Shown: positions 44,087-56,546 of the stretch, one piece after another
Position numbering within the stretch: the stretch's first letter is position 1
Layout: each line of letters opens with the position of its first letter
From: Porogramme epimiltina
Taxonomy: Eukaryota > Basidiomycota > Agaricomycetes > Polyporales > Polyporaceae
NCBI GenBank assembly: GCA_900155495.1
Contig: FTLJ01000858.1
Span: 35,583-99,582, forward strand
Reading direction: 5' to 3'
DNA length: 64,000 nt
Program-made: the position numbers and the translations under genes
Notes under the pieces: generated by a model
What the model was told of the DNA's origin: nothing
Databases searched by the model: none
What the model saw: the letters and a program-made list of their open reading frames with translations, nothing else

Positions 44087-47000
44087 TCACTTCCCGCCCA
44101 GAAGCATTTTTCGGAAGTCATCTTGCCCCTTTCCACTGGCGTCCCGTGGTGGAGCAGGCCCCGCGCTACGTGCTCCTGATGACGTTGAACCTTGAGCAGA
44201 CCCAAGTCCCCGCTGCTTGCTTCCGAGCCCAGCGCGCGGCCTTGAGACGGCGGTACGTGGCACGAACATTCCGGCGTTCGCTGCTGGTGGCGCGATGGGC
44301 CGCGACGCGGTCGACGGTCCAGTTGTACCCTCTGCAATGATCTCGAGAGTGTTGCCGTTAAACACTATTGGATCAGGCCGCAGGAGGAGTTTGCCTGCTT
44401 CCTAAAAAGAGTGAGCCATGTGTTAATGCACGACCACAATGTCAAGCGTTTCACGACGCACTGCTGCACTTTCGAGTTCGATCTCAGCTTCATTCAAGTC
44501 CTGGAAAACCTCGACACGTTTGACCTGTGCATGTTTTTCTAGTGCTTGTTGAAGAAGCCCTTCTTGTGTCCCGCTAGGGAGATTGCGCACGCGCACGGAT
44601 CGCTCGCGGACATCGGCACGATACCCTGGTGCCCTGCGAGAGCCGTCAGACACCGTCGCACTCATGGTTCTGATCCCTGGTGAACCCAACTCACTTGTTT
44701 TTACCACGCACGCGCGAGTCGGCAAGCGTCACAGCCATGCGGCGTTTCTTGAGCTCGTGGTTGTTTGCAGCCAGTGCAGATCGCGCGTCGTCCTATGAAC
44801 ACGTCAGATACATTAAGGTCGCCAAAGATTGTTGCACGCACCTCATTCTCGAATTCGACAAATGCGAAGCCTTTTGAGCGACCCTTGTCGTCTAGGATCA
44901 TCCGGACGTCTTTCACAGTACCGTACTATACCAGGGGTCTCAGTACGCAAGTTATTACAGCCACTGTTTACGTTCACTCACAGTCTTGAACACGTTCTTG
45001 AGGTCTTCCTTGGTCACCAATTTGCTGAGGCCAGCAACGTAGACCTCGCGGTCGTTCGCATCGCTGTCTGTGCGCTCCTTCTTCCTCTCGGGGTTGGAGA
45101 TGTATACAGACATCTTGTGTCCATCTTCCATATCAGTGTCGTTAAGTTCAAGGGCCGTTTCAGCAGATATCTAAGGTGAGCGTCAGAACATCACACTTCC
45201 ACTGTTTCCCACGAACGCACGTACAGGAGTTGTGTATTGAATGTAGCAGAACCGCCGCGTGCTCTTGAACTTCTTACTCGGCCATCGAACGTCGAAGATT
45301 TCTCCGTACTGAATGGACACGTATCAGTGATGCACATCGTTTCGAGGCGACAGATAGCGATGTACCTTTCCGAATAACGTCCGAATGAAAGTATCATCCG
45401 CCTTTTCAGGGAAGTTTGTGATATAGAGCGTAGAGCGCCACGCTAGATGCACCGCGATCTCCTTGCCTCGGATCCGTTTCTTGTCTTTCGTGAGAGCGGC
45501 AGGGACGCTGTCCTGATGATAATACTATCACTTTGACTGAACAGGCGTTATTAGAATGGGACGCACCCGTTCCATGAATTCTACGGTGGCGACCAAAGAG
45601 TTGGGTAGCTGCGTAAGCTTGATCTCCCGCACGCCGCCACACTACGACGAGAGTTAGTGCTTGCTCGCGCGATGATTCGGCCTCACTTACGTCTTTGAAG
45701 AGAGCAGCCAAATCACCCTCTTGGACATCTGTTGGGAGATCGGCGACAAATACGGTGCAGTTCTCGCGGTCCCTAGCTCGAAGTCAGATCATGGCTCCTT
45801 CCACGTTGAGCGAAAGTAAGACACGCCTTTTCAGCTTCGCTGGTTCTTCTACACGAGCTTTCTTGCTGCTCTCGGGCACTGAGTCATCTTCAGCTTTCCG
45901 CTTTGAAGCCTTGTCCACCACAACATGCGTATCAACATCCATCGAATCTCCCGCTGCGGGAACTGCAGGTGCTTGAACTGCCGCAGAGGTAGCTGCTTCA
46001 GTCTCGGCGACCAGCTGCGCGGCTGCCATCTCCGCTTGCGCTTTTTCGGCCTCCTATTCGAGCCCACAAGCTGTGAGTAAATGCAGAAACGCGAAACGCA
46101 CGATTCGACTGACCTTGGCACGCCGAGTGTTGACCTGCGTACGGGCGCGCTGGATGCGGTCGAGAGCGTCCTCAATGTCCTTGGCGGAGCCGTGGACGTG
46201 CTCGAAAGCGATCCACGATTCCCAGATCATCTCTGGCCAGTCAAGATTCTTCAACGCAGCATCCTTGAAAACCTTGCGCGCCTCGTCGAGCAGATCCTTC
46301 TTTCTGAAGCAATGCAAGGCGGTGAGCATTCACAAGGAAGAGTAAGCTCAAAGGGACTTACATGAGAACATCGGTGTACGCTGTCCAGGCAATGTAGCTA
46401 GTCTTGTAGAACTTGACGACGTCCTTCCAATAGTTGATTGAACCGTCTGTGGGGTCCCCAGTAGCCATAAACTGTACCACGTCAACCAAGACGCATGGTT
46501 TTACACGTAAACACACTCACGACGCTTGACAAGAACTTCTCCAGTCGCACTCTAGAGTCGCCCGTAGCGGACGCTTCGAAGCATGTGAGTGGAGGCAGCT
46601 CAGGGCTCGAACGGTGAACTCACTCTTCCGAATTTGAGCAGTCCCATCTTGGACGATCCGCATTAGGGGAACAAGGTCGTCTGGGTCCCTATGAGTAGGG
46701 ACATATGTGGGCCTGCGTGGATAACTTACTGATTGTTCCAGCGCGCACACCACGCCATTCGTAGCTTGCGCGCGCCAAGACAGCAGTGACCAACTGCTCA
46801 ATATCGCGCTGAAGAGGCCCGACCGTCTTCGCCCTTTCATAGATGCCTGCGTCCGCAATACGTGAGAAGGAGCACATATAAGGAGAGAACACACTCACTG
46901 TTGATTTCTGCAGCAACGTCCCCTTCATCCATCGCTTCCTGAAAGCCAAATTAAGCTTATTGTGCGAGATTAAAACCTGGTGTTATGCCTACCAGGAAGC

Positions 47001-48376
47001 GGATATAGTGAGCTAGGAATTCGCCAGAAGCGGGGACGCTCCGTACACCCCTCTTGAACGTCAGGAGAAGTTCTTCGTCTTCGATGTCTTCCGTTCTCTA
47101 GCATACACAATGCCGTTAGGGGACCGACATTCACGACACAGCATTGGGGACTTCGACGCACCAACAGGCCCACATATTCGGTCCAGAAGGATTGCAGTGC
47201 CTGTTCGGCGTTGGGATCTCCGGCAAAGCGGCGTTTGTCAGCTTCGGCGTTTGCACGCTCGTACAGACCCTTGAGAACGAATATGTCCGGCTTCTTGGCA
47301 CGACGCTCGGAAGCGATGTAGTAAGCGTAGCCTTCGAGGGAAAAGCCGGCTTGTGCCTGCATCGGTGTGAGTACGCCTGCGAGGCTGTGGATAGTTCTGG
47401 AGACGGACCAGGGAGCTTTCCATGTTCTCGCGTCTTTGGAAGGCCTTGAGAGCTTGAGAGCGCGACTTGGATGCCTTGACTAGAAGCACCTCATACTCAT
47501 CCGGAAGTCTATAGTTGGTGGTAAACGAAGAATATGCTTGGAATGTCTCATCATTGTCTGCACACATGTTAGCGGAGTGCGAGACAGAAATCCGGGGGCG
47601 TATGCAGGATGCTTACTCGAATGAGGCTGCTTTAAACGTTCCAGTAGCATGGCTTCGACTATTCCTCCTAGTTTCATTCTAAACCACGGGATCGAAGGTT
47701 TGCATGTGAGGGGCGGACGAGGAGAAGATCTAAGAGCAGGCATACCTTTCCTCCTCCGTAGCGTTTTGAAGCCTCTCCAGCTCCCAGTCTCGTTGTACAT
47801 CCCAGAGCAGTTTACTCTGGTGACTGATTAGAAGGTGTGTGGGGAGAGCATAGCGCACAACAAACCTGCGTCAAATGACCCGCTCCGCGCGCAACTATCT
47901 GGGACATGGTTTCGTGCATCCACTCCGGGGAGAACATGTCCTCCAGCGCGTCAGGCCTGCCGCCTGATTCAATGAAGTGTTCATAGCGTTCTAGGAGGAA
48001 TTCGAGATGTTTCTGAAGGATGGGGATTGCTATATGAAACTCAAGATTACGTTCCTTGGAGATGAACGCGACACGTACAAAGATAATCTCCCTCCGCACG
48101 CGTAAAGAGATCGAGGATGGTCTTGAGATCATCCGGAGACTGGAGGTCGCTTGTGGCAATCTTGCGCTCAAGGAGAGGCAGCCATACGTCGTTGCCTGCC
48201 GCCCAAAACGCGGTCACCATGTCAAGGGCTGAGTCGACTTGGTCTTCCATGCCGGTTGCGCGAGCGATGCGGATGTGCTCGACATGGAGCGCGATGTCGT
48301 AGGGGTCCTCGGTGAGACGTTCGAGGACGCCGGAGAGGGCTTCGAGTGCGTCCGCCTCATTCATGTCGATATCCAT
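44087..48376 (-). CDS. PRP24: U4/U6 snRNA-annealing factor PRP24/SART3 type
   Basis: Recycles U6 and anneals U4/U6 snRNPs in the nucleus. Start MDIDMNEADALEALSG at 48376. The N-terminal half is a HAT-repeat superhelix (48.3-46.1 kb), with repeats such as WLPLLERKIAT, LLERYEHFIESGG and WPEMIWESWIAFEHVHG. RRMs follow: NCTVFVADLPTDVQEGDLAA; STLYITNFPEKADDTFIRTL; REVYVAGLSKLVTKEDLKNV with GRSKGFAFVEF; and a divergent fourth, RSVRVRNLPSGTQEGLL. The C-terminus is DDFRKMLLGGK, the LSm-interacting motif that docks on the LSm2-8 ring. This full HAT-RRM-LSm layout is the SART3 type; budding yeast Prp24 lacks the HAT part. Many small introns. One RRM boundary near 44.7-44.8 kb is approximate. Confidence 0.93.
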
Positions 48377-48742
48377 GGTGGAAGATAGACGCGTAGGAGG
48401 CGTGAAAGAGGGGGTGCCTTGCCAGTGTTGGAGCAGCGAGGCTAGCGAGTGTGGAGGGCGGCGCCACCGACGGAGACAACGCTACAGTGGACTTGACAAG
48501 TCTGGGCAGAATGCGTGCAGAGGTTAGGGTTACGGATTGGTTCAAGCGCCGCAGCTTCCCGACTGTGCGCGTGGAGACGGCGCCTGGTGAGCTAGCCGAG
48601 TCGATGGGAGGGCGCCCGCGACCGGGCACCGCCGCCTTCTTTCCTACCATCTCCTTCCTCAAGGGCTCTCGCCGGCGGTCGCTCACGTCTTGGTCCATCC
48701 GAGGCATCCGTTCTCTTTCCACTACACTCTTTTTGCTGGTGT
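48377..48742. other. Divergent promoter, PRP24 / membrane protein
   Basis: 366 nt between divergent starts; no additional feature seen. Confidence 0.45.
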
Positions 48743-50417
48743 ATGTCCCAGCCCATCATATACAGCACCCCTCCTCTTGCTGGCCGCCCACCCTTCGCTA
48801 CCGACGAGCCCGACTCTATCTACGAACAGCGTCAGCAAGAACCTACTCGCAGGCTTAGACAAGCTCCCCCTCCTGATCCAAACGCAAGATCATCGGCATA
48901 CAACATGTGAGTTTCTTCACCGTATTATGCGAGATTTAGAGGGTGTGGACTAGGAGACGCGTTTGGTCGGTTTCTTGGGGAGACCATGCCACGCTTGCCT
49001 GCCGACGCGATGAGCAGGCATCATTGAGGTGCTGGCTGTGAAGCATGTCGCCGCAGATGGGACGGCGCGCGTTGGACATCTGTTGATGTTACCTGCCGAT
49101 GTTTATCTGTCGTGGGTAGCTCCACAGAGTGTCTCTGTAGGTAGCCCACCTCCGACAGACTCCGGAGACTTTCTACCTTCTTCCTTAGCTCTGCTTGAAG
49201 TGCGTATAGTTAGCGCGAGTCCGGGGCATTTCGTGTTCAGCTTGCGCTGGCATGCAAAACGATGCTCCGGGTTCACCATGAGCTATAATTAGGCAGTCGC
49301 CTCCCACATACCTTCTTTGACCCCACGATGATACAAATAGGCTGCGTGATAGCTTCTTCGCTTGCTTTCATAGTGGACACATCCTTTTCTATATGATCTG
49401 TTACCTTTCCGAATATCAGCGCGGACAGTCGGCTCATAATTATTTACAGGTACGACCAGTATATTAACGAGAAGGAAAACCCCTTCGACGATAGCAAGCA
49501 AATGATCCCCCAGCCTATCCCTTTGGCCGCTCCCCGGCCTGGCTACGCCGCTCCAGTTTCCGCCCTCATGCCCCCCAACCCCGCTGCCACTCCCGAGGGC
49601 CGCATGCCCGCATCCCCTGAAATGTCCGAATTCCCCCATGCGGGCGGGATGCCCAACTCCCCGCACCCTCTTCAGCCTCCCATGGTCCCCATTGCACCCG
49701 TCTTCGCCCGCCCATCAACGGCTACTTCCCGTGATGTCAAGTTCGAGTCGAAGCCGATCATGCGTGGCGATGGGGAGGACACGGTGCTCCCGCGCCGGGG
49801 GAACAGGGGTGACGACTTCTGGCGGAGGTTCAGCATGGTCGTAAAGGAGGACATGGCCGCGCCGCCTGGGCAGAAACAGAGGTGCGACTTCTATCGATCG
49901 CTACCTTGTCCAAAACTCACTGTCATCTTTGCTAGTATGTGGCTCAAGAAGACCCAGAACGGCACCACGCGCATGTCCCGCTGGGTTTGGGTTATTGGCA
50001 TGACCCTTCTTATCGTACGTATGTCTCCACACGTCTCTTGGCAGATTCTGAGCTCGTCTCGTCTCTGTGCAGATCATTGCTGGCGCCATCGGTCTGGGCT
50101 GGTGGGTCTCACACAACAGCACTGAGCATGCCACTCTCAAGGCCATCGGTGGAAGCGCGGGAGAAAAGGCCACCTCCTCTTCTGCCGCTGTCGCCGAAAG
50201 TGCCAGTGCGAACGGCGCTCTTGCTTCCTCTACGTCCACCTCCTTCCACGTCTCGCCGACCAACACTGTTGCTCGACGCGCTGCTGAACCCATACCTACA
50301 CCGGAAGCCCTATACCCCGGAATGGCTCGCAGTGACAGTTCTCATCGCGTCCATGTCGTACAGACTCACCAGCGGCATGGTCGGCGCAGTAAACCACTGA
50401 ACCGTACGACGCACTAA
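48743..50417 (+). CDS. Single-pass membrane protein of unknown function
   Basis: Exons 48743-48906, 49449-49881, 49936-50014 and 50073-50417 join in phase. The N-terminal about 220 residues are Pro/Ser-rich and hydrophilic (starts MSQPIIYSTPPLAG; contains YDQYINEKENPFDD). Then RMSRWVWVIGMTLLI joins by splicing to IIAGAIGLGWWVS, forming one transmembrane helix preceded by basic residues. NST, a possible N-glycosylation site, and a Ser/Ala-rich C-terminal tail follow. Positive charges before the helix predict an N-in, C-out topology. The first intron is 542 nt, far above the local norm. I recognise no domain; similar Pro-rich single-pass proteins occur widely in mushroom genomes. A signalling or wall-sensor role would be speculation. 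Confidence 0.78.
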
Positions 50418-51180
50418 CCGGATGCGTACCCAACCGCATCTCCCATTTGGGATGAACGCAACCGGTCTCGTCCCTGGCCGATTACTTACGTCCCGTCCGC
50501 TCGTTATGACCCTATCGCCCCACACGCTCCGTCTCCACCTAGCATTCTTCCCCGTTACCTTCAAAGCTTTCACGAGTCGGATATTGCTACGTTTGCCGCT
50601 ACTACAGGATCACTACTGCTGTAACGTTCTACACGTACGCTGTGTCCCGCTTCACGAACCTCCCTCTAATCGTTCGCTATTCGGATTCGTACCCATACCC
50701 GTTCGGAAGGCTTTCGACACACCCCGCCCCGATGTACTTATTGCTATCGAGACGATTGTGGTATATAGTTACTGGCCGCTATTTGTTTGCACTTTGCTTG
50801 CGTTGCTTTGAGACGTCATTCGTTTGCCCCACGTCGAGTGCTCATGGTAAATATCCGAGGTTCCTCCGTTAAGTAGATCGTGGTTAACACGGAATGTCAT
50901 GTCCACTGCTTACCGACGACGTGGACGTCCGAGGTTTTGAACACCATGACATCACGCCAGACAGATAGCCTCGGCCTTAGCAGGCTCTACTAACGGCGGC
51001 GGTGCCGTGCCGCTCCGGGAGCGATAGGTCACGTGAAGCACGTGAACGTGCTTATTTGCCTGTATTTGCTGCGTCAACGCGTCGCGACGCGGTCGCCTCG
51101 AGGCGTGTGGTCCTCCTTACTTCCTCACCCCACTCACCGTTCACCTTATCCATCGTAACACGTACAACCACCGCCCGACG
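50418..51180. promoter_or_regulatory. SMC6 promoter region with MluI box and twin E-boxes
   Basis: 763 nt between a plus-strand stop and the SMC6 ATG. The proximal part has CACGTG at 51030-51035 and 51039-51044 and, 90-104 nt before the ATG, the perfect 14-bp palindrome CGCGTCGCGACGCG (51078-51091), whose left arm completes ACGCGT (51077-51082). The rest is 3' UTR/spacer with nothing recognised. Confidence 0.45.
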
Positions 51181-54100
51181 ATGGCCAAACGCCGAGCGGC
51201 CGTGGACTCGGACGACGAGGACGGCTATGGCTCGCCGCAACCCGCAACGAAGCGCTCCCGTACTGCCGATGGCAGCGAAGATACTGACGGCGAGGCGCCG
51301 CGCGCCACTCAGCGTAAAGCCAACGGGAAGGGAAAGGGGAAGGAGCGCGCGACGCGGGACGATGCAAGTGACATGGACGAGGACGACGAGGACGAGCCGG
51401 GGATGCAGGAGCCGGACGAGGATGAGGAGAAGAAGTTTGAGGAAGAAAACGAGGAGCGGATCCGAGAGAGGCTTATGAACAAGACCAAGGTCCAGGGGGT
51501 GAGTTGTGCTTTTCGGCTGTGCGTGCTTGGAGTGGCAGGTAGATTGGAGCCTTGTGGGGCGTTGAGGAGAACCCTTGTCGTGCTAGGATTGTATCTCGAT
51601 GGTGTACAGGGTGGACGAGCGTGCATATGGGATATCCGAGCTCGATGCAGATAATTGGCCAACACGGATGCAGTCTGGCATCTTGAATGGCAAGAAACCT
51701 GTCCGAGGTTGCATCAGCTAGACCTCCTTGAAAGCCACCCCTTCATTTTGTCACTGTTGGTGTTCCTGAATGCCTTGTTCTGATGACTTCTTGTATAGGG
51801 TATTGCGGAAATGGGTATCATCGAATCCATAGAGATGACCCAATTCATGTGCCACAAATACCTGACATTCTCGCTGGGACCTCAGATCAACTTCATTATT
51901 GGTGCGTTCACTCCTTCCTCGTATATTGTCGCAGTAATTGACGAAGCCCGGTAGGCCACAACGGAAGTGAGTGCAGAAGCAGCAGTAGACATAGCTCTCC
52001 CAACTGACGCGAATCCGCAGGCGGCAAGAGTGCTGTCCTCACAGCGCTGACTGTCGCTCTGGGTGGTAAGGCCAACTCGACAGGTCGCGGCAGTGGGTTG
52101 AAGTCTTTCATCCGTGAGGGACAAAGGTGAGCTCGGCCTGGTTTCCGTTTCGTCCTGATCCTAATTAGCCACTCCAGTGTTGCGGAAGTTACAGTTCAGC
52201 TGAAGAACCAAGGCGAGGAAGCATTCAGGCCTCAGGACTTCGGGAAGAGCATCGTCATTACCCGCCGCTTCACCAAGGATGGCTCATCGTCGTACAAGAT
52301 CAGGAGCAAGGACGGGAAGCTCATCTCCACCAAACGCGAAGACCTCCAGGCGATCTGCGATCACATGAACATTCAGGTCGATAACCCAATGAACATTCTC
52401 ACTCAAGGTCAGTGGGGACTTAGGTTTGGTGAAAACATTCGTTAATGTGTAATTCTTGTCCAGATTCTGCTAGGTAGATAGGCTCGTATGCGCGTGTCGT
52501 ATCTGTGCTTACTTAGATTGACAGACAATTCCTTTCCGCTTCCTCACCCGCCGACAAGTACAAGGTGCGGTAGACCTGGGGCTCTATCCACTCGAGTTGC
52601 TGAACCTTTTCGCAGTTCTTCCTGAAGGGCACCCAGCTGAGCCAGCTCAGCGAGGAGTACCAGACATGTATGGAGAACATCAGCCAGACGGCTAAGACCC
52701 TAAAGCGCAAGGCTGAGGTCTTGCCTGACCTTGAAGATTCTTACGAGGAGGCCCGTGCGCGCTACGAGGAAGCGAAGCGGGCCCGGGAGCAGCGCCACAA
52801 GGCTGACGAGCTCAAGAAGGAGCTCGCCTGGGCACATGTTTCCACCAAAGAAATGGTTTGGATACTCCTGCCTACCCTTCTGGGCAATATACTAACCGTG
52901 CGGTGGATTTGCATTACAGGAACTGCAAAGGAAGCTGACCGAAGTGGCTCAAGTCAAGCACAGAGTAGAGAAGAACGAGGAAGCTATGCGGGCATCTGAG
53001 GTATGGTTGATTCATGTAGTCCCGGATCGCCATGAATGATATTTGGCAGATGAGACGAGACGCATGCGATCAGAACGTCGCCACTGTGGAAGAAGAAGCT
53101 CTGGCTCTCGGCAACGTCGATGACCTACATGCACGCAAGAACGCTCTCAACGATCAAATCAAGGGCCACAAGAACAAGTTGGGACAGTTCCGTGTAAGCT
53201 TCCTTTCAGTTTTTTGTAGCTAAACACTTACCATCTGGATCTAGCACGATGAGAGGGCGATCAGCGACTCGAAGGAGAGGCTTGATAAGACTATCGCCGA
53301 TCTGAATGATCAAATTAGAACTGAGCAAGCTCGACTGGAGAGCGACTCCCGTCAGAAGCGTGACCGCGCGAACAACCAGCTCCAACAAGTCAACGCTGAT
53401 ATCGCTCAGAAAGAGGCGGAGCTCAAACGCATACATGAAGAGCAACGCCGCTTTATGGAAGAAGCTGACACGGCCAGGAAAGAGGAAGAATCTTTACTCC
53501 GTGACGAGCGTGAGCTCAGGCAGCGCGTCGCAGAGTGCGATGAACAAATCACTCGTTGCCACAGTGTCAAAGCGAACAAACTTGCTCAATTCGGCCCCAA
53601 TATGGAGATACTGCTCAACGAGATACAGCAAATGCGATGGTATGGGCAGCCTCCCGTCGGCCCGTTCGGTCGCTTCGTCAGGGTGAGGGACCCCAAACGA
53701 TGGGCCCCCATCATGAGGGTCATCATCGGTAACTCTATGAACACTTTCGCGATCACGGATGCAAGAGACCGACCTGCGCTGGCACAGGTCCTCAAGAAGC
53801 ATGGGAAGTGAGTCGATTTCTGGTCAATGAGCTCGTTATATGTTCTGACACAGCTATTCCACAGCTCTAATGCGCCTATTATCATCTCCAAGGTTGATAT
53901 GTTCGACTATAGCGAGGGAGAGCCGCCCCAACAGTTCCTGACTGTGCTTCGCGCGATTGAGGTGAGAAGGGGATCACGGCTGTCCAACCAATTAAACTAC
54001 AGCTCATTTCCGTTTCAGGTGACCAATGACTATGTCCTCCGGCAACTGATCACCAATATGCACATCGAGGCTACTATGCTTGCGCAGACGCGTAAGGAGG

Positions 54101-56068
54101 CCGATCAAATGCTCATAGCTCACGGGAGAGGCGGTCAAGCAGTTTCTGCCGACCTGTACAGGGTTAGCCGCTTCCCGTATGTGACTTTCCATTCCTTGTC
54201 GCCAGTCCATGTTGAGTAATCGTCCACACAGTGAGGGTGGTGGTCAGTCCAACTCGATTCCACCAATGAGGGGAAACGACTTCCGGCATCAGCTATTTAA
54301 TACCAACAACGCGGAAGCGGAGATCCAGTTCGTCCTTGCCTTCTTTTTAGCATTCCTAAGCTCATTGCGTGCATATCAGACATTGGGTGGCCCAGAAGGA
54401 CGACCACATGCGCAGATTGGAGGACCTCTTGAGGCGACTACAAGAAGCCCGAGACAAATTTAGCCGTAGTCGTCCCCAGGCGAACGATATGGATGTGGGT
54501 CTCTCAGATTCTGCGCCCTTTGAGCAGCAGTTTTGACTCTTTTTCAGAGCCGCGCCCGTGCCATGGCGCCAGCACTGCGACAGCTGAAGACCGCGAGGGA
54601 CAACTTGCAACTTGAACTGAACGAGGAGACACCCGTGAACATTCAAGCACTACAAGAAACGCTTAACGTGAGCGGATGGTCCGCGTAGTGTCTTCAATCG
54701 TTGCTAATATCAGGTCACAGGAATCTGAAGCGGAGAAGCAGTCTGTAATGGAGCAATTTGCGCAACTGGTCGCGGCCAAATCAGCAGTCCAAGACGAAGT
54801 GCGACCCTTGGTAGCGGAGGTGGAACGCTTGCGAGTTCAAATCACGGAATTTGGCGAGAGGAAAGCTGATGTTGTGGTACGTGTCGTGTCGTCGTTGAAT
54901 TGACGTCAGAGCCGCGTTAATGTCATCAAACAGGAACGTGTCAATGAGGCAGTGCACAAGCGATTAGTCGAACAGACTGCTGTTGAGCACTACAAGTCCA
55001 AGATCGCTGCTGAGAACGAGAAGCTCCAACGTGCGGAGGAGGTCGCGAACGATGTGCAGACCGAGTTCCAGGTGGGCGTCTTACGAAACAGGATATGTCT
55101 ACTTGCTGACTCTGGCCGCACGGCTGGATAGGATTGGACCGATAAAGCGCTGAAGTTCTGCGAGCGTATTGAAAACCCGCGTAATCCCGAAGTCGTTCAG
55201 AGGAACCTAGATGCCGTCCAGGCCGCATTGAGAGAGCGCGAGCGGCGTCAGGGTGCATCAGTGGAGGAAATCGCTGAAGAAATGCAACGCAAGAAGGCCG
55301 CACTAGACGTTGTCAAGAAGGAGCTCAAATCGTTAACCTTGCTCAATAGGGTCGGTGTTTATACTGAACTACTTCATTTGTCCTGCCTTACCCGTCTTTC
55401 GTAGGCTCTCAAGAAATCTATCAAGGTTCGTATCGCTCGGTGGCATGAGTTCCGTCGCCACATCGCCCTTCGGTGCAAGGTCTACTTCGGGTACCACCTC
55501 TCAAACCGCGGGTACTTCGGAAAGGTCCTGTTCGATCACGTCAACGGCAAGCTCGATCTTAAGGTCATAACATTCATGGAAACCCTGGCATTCTCTGCTG
55601 ACAAGGGTGTCTACAGGTGAATACGGACGACCAGAGTCTCACGCAGCAGAACAACAGAGAGAAGGACCCGCGTTCACTGAGCGGCGGTGAGAAGTCCTTC
55701 TCGACTATCTGTCTGCTTCTCTCCCTGTGGGAGTCCATCGGCTGTCCCATTCGCTGTCTCGGTATGTTTTTCTGATAGCACATGTGAACTTGGCTAACAT
55801 AATTCTAGACGAGTTTGATGTCTTTATGGATGCTGTCAATCGCCGCATCAGTATGAGGATGATGGTGTGTTGCTTCTTCTGTATGCTCCCATTCGTGCTG
55901 AATTTGACGTTTGTGCGTTGATAGATCGACACCGCCAACGCTTCCAACCGCAAGCAGTACGTCCTTATCACGCCACAAGACATGACGAACATCCAAATCG
56001 GCAACACTGTGCGCGTCCATCGCATGACAGACCCGGAACGTGGTCAAGGCACTCTGGCGTTCTCGTGA
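51181..56068 (+). CDS. SMC6: Structural maintenance of chromosomes protein 6
   Basis: Core ATPase of the Smc5/6 complex for recombinational repair and replication-fork stability. Start [17 protein letters not shown]; an acidic and basic disordered leader is followed by [20 protein letters not shown]. Walker A is [14 protein letters not shown], of SMC6 type, and part of it lies on a 12-nt exon (51955-51966). NILTQDSARQFLSAS is completed by a 10-nt exon (52464-52473). Two long coiled-coil arms flank a hinge (about 53.6-54.1 kb, [19 protein letters not shown]). The signature is [18 protein letters not shown] and Walker B is [17 protein letters not shown], interrupted by an intron after CL. The C-terminus ends GTLAFS, stop 56066-56068. 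All ATPase motifs are present. Confidence 0.96.
51955..51966 (+). other. SMC6: 12-nt microexon in SMC6 Walker A
   Basis: GCCACAACGGAA sits between a 53-nt intron (51902-51954, GT...AG) and a 54-nt intron (51967-52020, GTGAGT...CAG). Only its inclusion gives G-H-N-G-S-G-K-S in frame with both neighbours. Skipping it would remove four residues of the P-loop without a frameshift. Confidence 0.85.
52464..52473 (+). other. SMC6: 10-nt microexon in SMC6
   Basis: ATTCTGCTAG joins ...LTQ (exon ends 52407) to QFLSAS (exon starts 52525), giving the conserved TQDSARQFLS. The flanking introns are 56 and 51 nt. Skipping it would shift the frame. Confidence 0.85.
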
Positions 56069-56546
56069 AGTTCTGTATTGTGTTCTTTCAGTAGCTCGTC
56101 ATGAAGACATGCTCCTTGTCGTTCGTCTCCCTCGGGTTTCATTGAATATTCTAGTAGTTGGGTACCTAGTCCGTAGAGAAGATGCTTTCCTGTAATGCTT
56201 TAGTTAATTTCTGCTGTTGTTGTCTATAGTATGGTCGTGATTCAGACGCAGTGTAACAACTTGAGTTGCAAGGTACAAATCCCCAGAACTTTGACAGCGG
56301 ACAGGGAAGCGCCGGATGTCGGGGCCGGTCGAGTCTAGATCAAACTATGTACGTGCCTGGACAGTGGGAGTCAGCGCGATGACTATCGAGTCAAACTTCC
56401 ACCTTCGACACAATACCCTTGATTCTCTAACCGTCATACTCTGATTAGGCAACATTTCGGGCCAGCGGGTATCAAGGTAGGTCAATCCTGTAAATCTGCA
56501 TAGCTGTGAAAGTTCTCAAATTATCCCGTCCACCAACCCCGTAGAC
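56069..56546. other. SMC6 3' flank and FOL3 promoter
   Basis: 478 nt of average composition; no gene, repeat or clear motif found. Confidence 0.5.

Noticed and set aside
48907..49448. C/D snoRNA in the long intron
   Set aside because: No good RTGATGA...CTGA pair with terminal stem was found; only partial look-alikes.
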